The notes under the pieces are model-generated. The model did not search any database. It saw only the letters and a list, made by a program, of their open reading frames with translations, and was not told where the DNA came from. Of a stretch of DNA of 14,775 nt, positions 13,945 through 14,775 are shown piece by piece. How positions within the stretch are numbered: position 1 is the first letter of the stretch; each line of letters begins with the position of its first letter. Both the position numbers and the translations under genes were made by a program. Source of the DNA: Acidimicrobiaceae bacterium (GTDB lineage: Bacteria > Actinomycetota > Acidimicrobiia > Acidimicrobiales > RAAP-2); assembly GCA_003135595.1 (NCBI GenBank), contig PLCI01000100.1, forward strand, positions 1-14,775, given 5' to 3'.

Positions 13945-14253
13945 ATGCGGATCCCGATCGCGTGCACGCTCGATGCCGGCGACCTGCGCGAGCGCGGCGC
14001 CGAGTGGCGTGCGTTCGACCAAGAGGTCGTCGTCGAGCGAGCCCGGGTCTCGAGGGAGCGGCTCCGCCTCCGGCTGGACCCCGACCTGGAAGATGCCGTG
14101 GCGCGCGCCGTCGACCTCGCGCGCCGCGAGAAGGCGTGCTGCGGCTTCTTCGAGTTCTCCCTCGTGATCCTCGCCGACGCGACCTGGCTGGAGGTCGCCG
14201 TCCCGAGCGACGCGGCGGGGATCCTCGACGAGTTCGCCAGCGCCCCGGGCTGA
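13945..14253 (+). CDS. Small conserved-looking protein with a Cys-Cys motif, 102 aa
   Basis: I do not recognise a named family, though the pattern IPIACTL near the start and AxREKACCGFFEF (about 59-71) recalls small actinobacterial proteins often seen near metal or redox genes. It has three cysteines: C7, C65 and C66. The middle is charged and probably helical (about 45-64), followed by two strands (FSLVILAD and TWLEVAVP). There is no signal peptide or membrane segment. A metal or thiol role for the CC pair is inference. ATG 13945 is preferred to the in-frame GTG 13936 because a TAACGT box ends 7 nt before the ATG. It is divergent from the GNAT-UBP-DUF2630 operon. Confidence 0.75.
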   Translation: MRIPIACTLDAGDLRERGAEWRAFDQEVVVERARVSRERLRLRLDPDLEDAVARAVDLARREKACCGFFEFSLVILADATWLEVAVPSDAAGILDEFASAPG

Positions 14254-14279
14254 CCGACTCGATCGCCCCGCGTCGATCC

Positions 14280-14426
14280 CTACGGCGCCGGCTCACTCGC
14301 CGGTGCCTCTCGGTTCGACCCGCGCTCGACCGATCGGACCACCGAGCCGTGCGCGACGAGCAGGTCGCGCACGACGAGGACCAAGAACCCCGTCGCCACC
14401 ACGAGCGAGCCGACCAGCTCAGGCAT
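14280..14426 (-). CDS. Small single-span membrane peptide, 48 aa
   Basis: The protein starts MPELVGSLVVATGFLVLVV, one membrane span (about 4-26), followed by RDLLVAHGSVVRSVERG and a hydrophilic tail. Its ATG overlaps the end of the MauE-like gene by 8 nt, so translation is probably coupled. A GAGAGGA about 4 nt upstream may serve as ribosome site. MauE is usually followed by MauD, a thioredoxin-like protein with an N-terminal membrane anchor; this peptide resembles only such an anchor and adjoining helix, without a thioredoxin domain. It could be a truncated relic or a genuine small subunit. Confidence 0.6.
   Translation of the reverse strand: MPELVGSLVVATGFLVLVVRDLLVAHGSVVRSVERGSNREAPASEPAP
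14284..14307 (-). terminator. 9-bp hairpin at the end of the small membrane peptide gene
   Basis: GGCGCCGGC (14284-14292) pairs with GCCGGTGCC (14299-14307) with one G-T wobble and a 6-nt loop. It overlaps the last codons of the 48-aa gene and lies between convergent genes. No T-tract is present. Confidence 0.4.
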
Positions 14427-14775
14427 CGGTCCTCTCCGTGCGCGCGCTCGCAATCGGACCTGACAGGTACGCCGCGGCCAGCACTGCGGAGACCAGCGCG
14501 ACGGCGACGGCGCCGGCGCCGAGCGACGGCGTCACCAGAACGAGGTGCAGGGCTGACGGCCCGCTGCCCGCGGCCGCCGCGCCGAGCCCTGCGGCGAGCA
14601 CGAGGTCGGTGCCCACGTGGCGCCAGCCGATGACCGAACCACTCGCACCGAAGCACCCGCACCTCGTGTCACGCCCGGCGCGGATCGCGGCGACCGAGAA
14701 CCAGGCGAACGCGACGTAGACGAGGGCAAGGGCGAGCCTCGGGAGCGACGAGGCCGAGGCGAGCACGAGCGCGCC
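14419..14775 (-). CDS. MauE-like membrane protein, 5' end outside window
   Basis: The visible 118 residues are the C-terminal part of a polytopic membrane protein of the MauE/DoxX-like group. The diagnostic piece is GRDTRCGCFGASGSVIGWRH (about 34-53), a CGCFG motif followed by the next membrane span. Hydrophobic spans lie at about 1-32, 56-70 and 76-104. In methylamine utilisation MauE works with MauD in maturing a disulfide-rich enzyme; actinobacterial homologues are common without mau genes and may act in disulfide or thiol transfer across the membrane. A GTG at 14766 exists, but the protein would then lack the first spans, so I take the gene as open at the right edge. The start of the 48-aa peptide gene overlaps its stop. 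Confidence 0.75.
   Translation of the reverse strand, partial: GALVLASASSLPRLALALVYVAFAWFSVAAIRAGRDTRCGCFGASGSVIGWRHVGTDLVLAAGLGAAAAGSGPSALHLVLVTPSLGAGAVAVALVSAVLAAAYLSGPIASARTERTDA

Noticed and set aside
13844..14662. N-terminal extension of the small GNAT (378-codon frame)
   Set aside because: It is arginine-rich, antisense to the Cys-Cys protein, and GGAGG supports ATG 13843.
1..14775. Mobile element, CRISPR, tRNA or rRNA
   Set aside because: No transposase or integrase, regular spacer-repeat series, or tRNA/rRNA-like sequence was seen on either strand.

Overview
The window is high-GC bacterial DNA with dense genes, many GTG/TTG start candidates and frequent TAnnnT boxes a few bases before start codons. 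Several families point to Actinomycetota: a DUF2630-type small protein, an FGLLP-motif-like membrane protein, and a MauE-type membrane protein with a CGCFG motif. An Acidimicrobiia-like lineage is my guess and is inference only. I see no tRNA, rRNA, CRISPR array, transposase, integrase or phage gene. It reads as ordinary chromosome with a strong cell-envelope and secreted-protein content.

Left part (1-5670): an amidase-signature enzyme runs off the left edge on the minus strand. A block of envelope proteins follows. Two plus-strand genes encode exported proteins: a 204-aa unknown with one Cys pair and a 150-aa protein resembling the chagasin/I42 inhibitor fold. They converge, over a very strong hairpin (2953-3012), on a third exported protein of 211 aa on the minus strand. 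Upstream of that is a large polytopic membrane protein of the FGLLP-motif type, with a signal peptide and an extracytoplasmic domain of about 180 residues.

Middle (6032-10675): a three-His-box fatty acid desaturase on the minus strand is divergent from a CPBP-type membrane protease. Then come a class II aldolase/adducin-family protein and a GNAT acetyltransferase, both on the plus strand. The GNAT gene converges on a minus-strand aldo/keto reductase that has Arg where the catalytic His is expected. These look like individually transcribed metabolic genes rather than one pathway.

Right part (10738-14775): a stand-alone exported SGNH hydrolase is divergent from an exported GH16 glycosidase, which suggests extracellular glycan or acyl-glycan work. 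A compact minus-strand operon follows: small GNAT, then UBP zinc finger (4-nt overlap), then DUF2630 (22-nt gap). Divergent from it is a small Cys-Cys protein. At the right edge a MauE-like membrane protein overlaps by 8 nt a 48-aa single-span membrane peptide.

The most interesting cross-cutting signal is a recurring -10-like box (TAGCGT, TAACGT, TACTGT, TAGCCT) placed 6-8 nt before the ATG of genes that lack a Shine-Dalgarno. This is the arrangement expected of leaderless mRNAs. Other genes have clear GGAGG sites, so both initiation modes seem to coexist here. I found no convincing multi-gene defence or other novel system.
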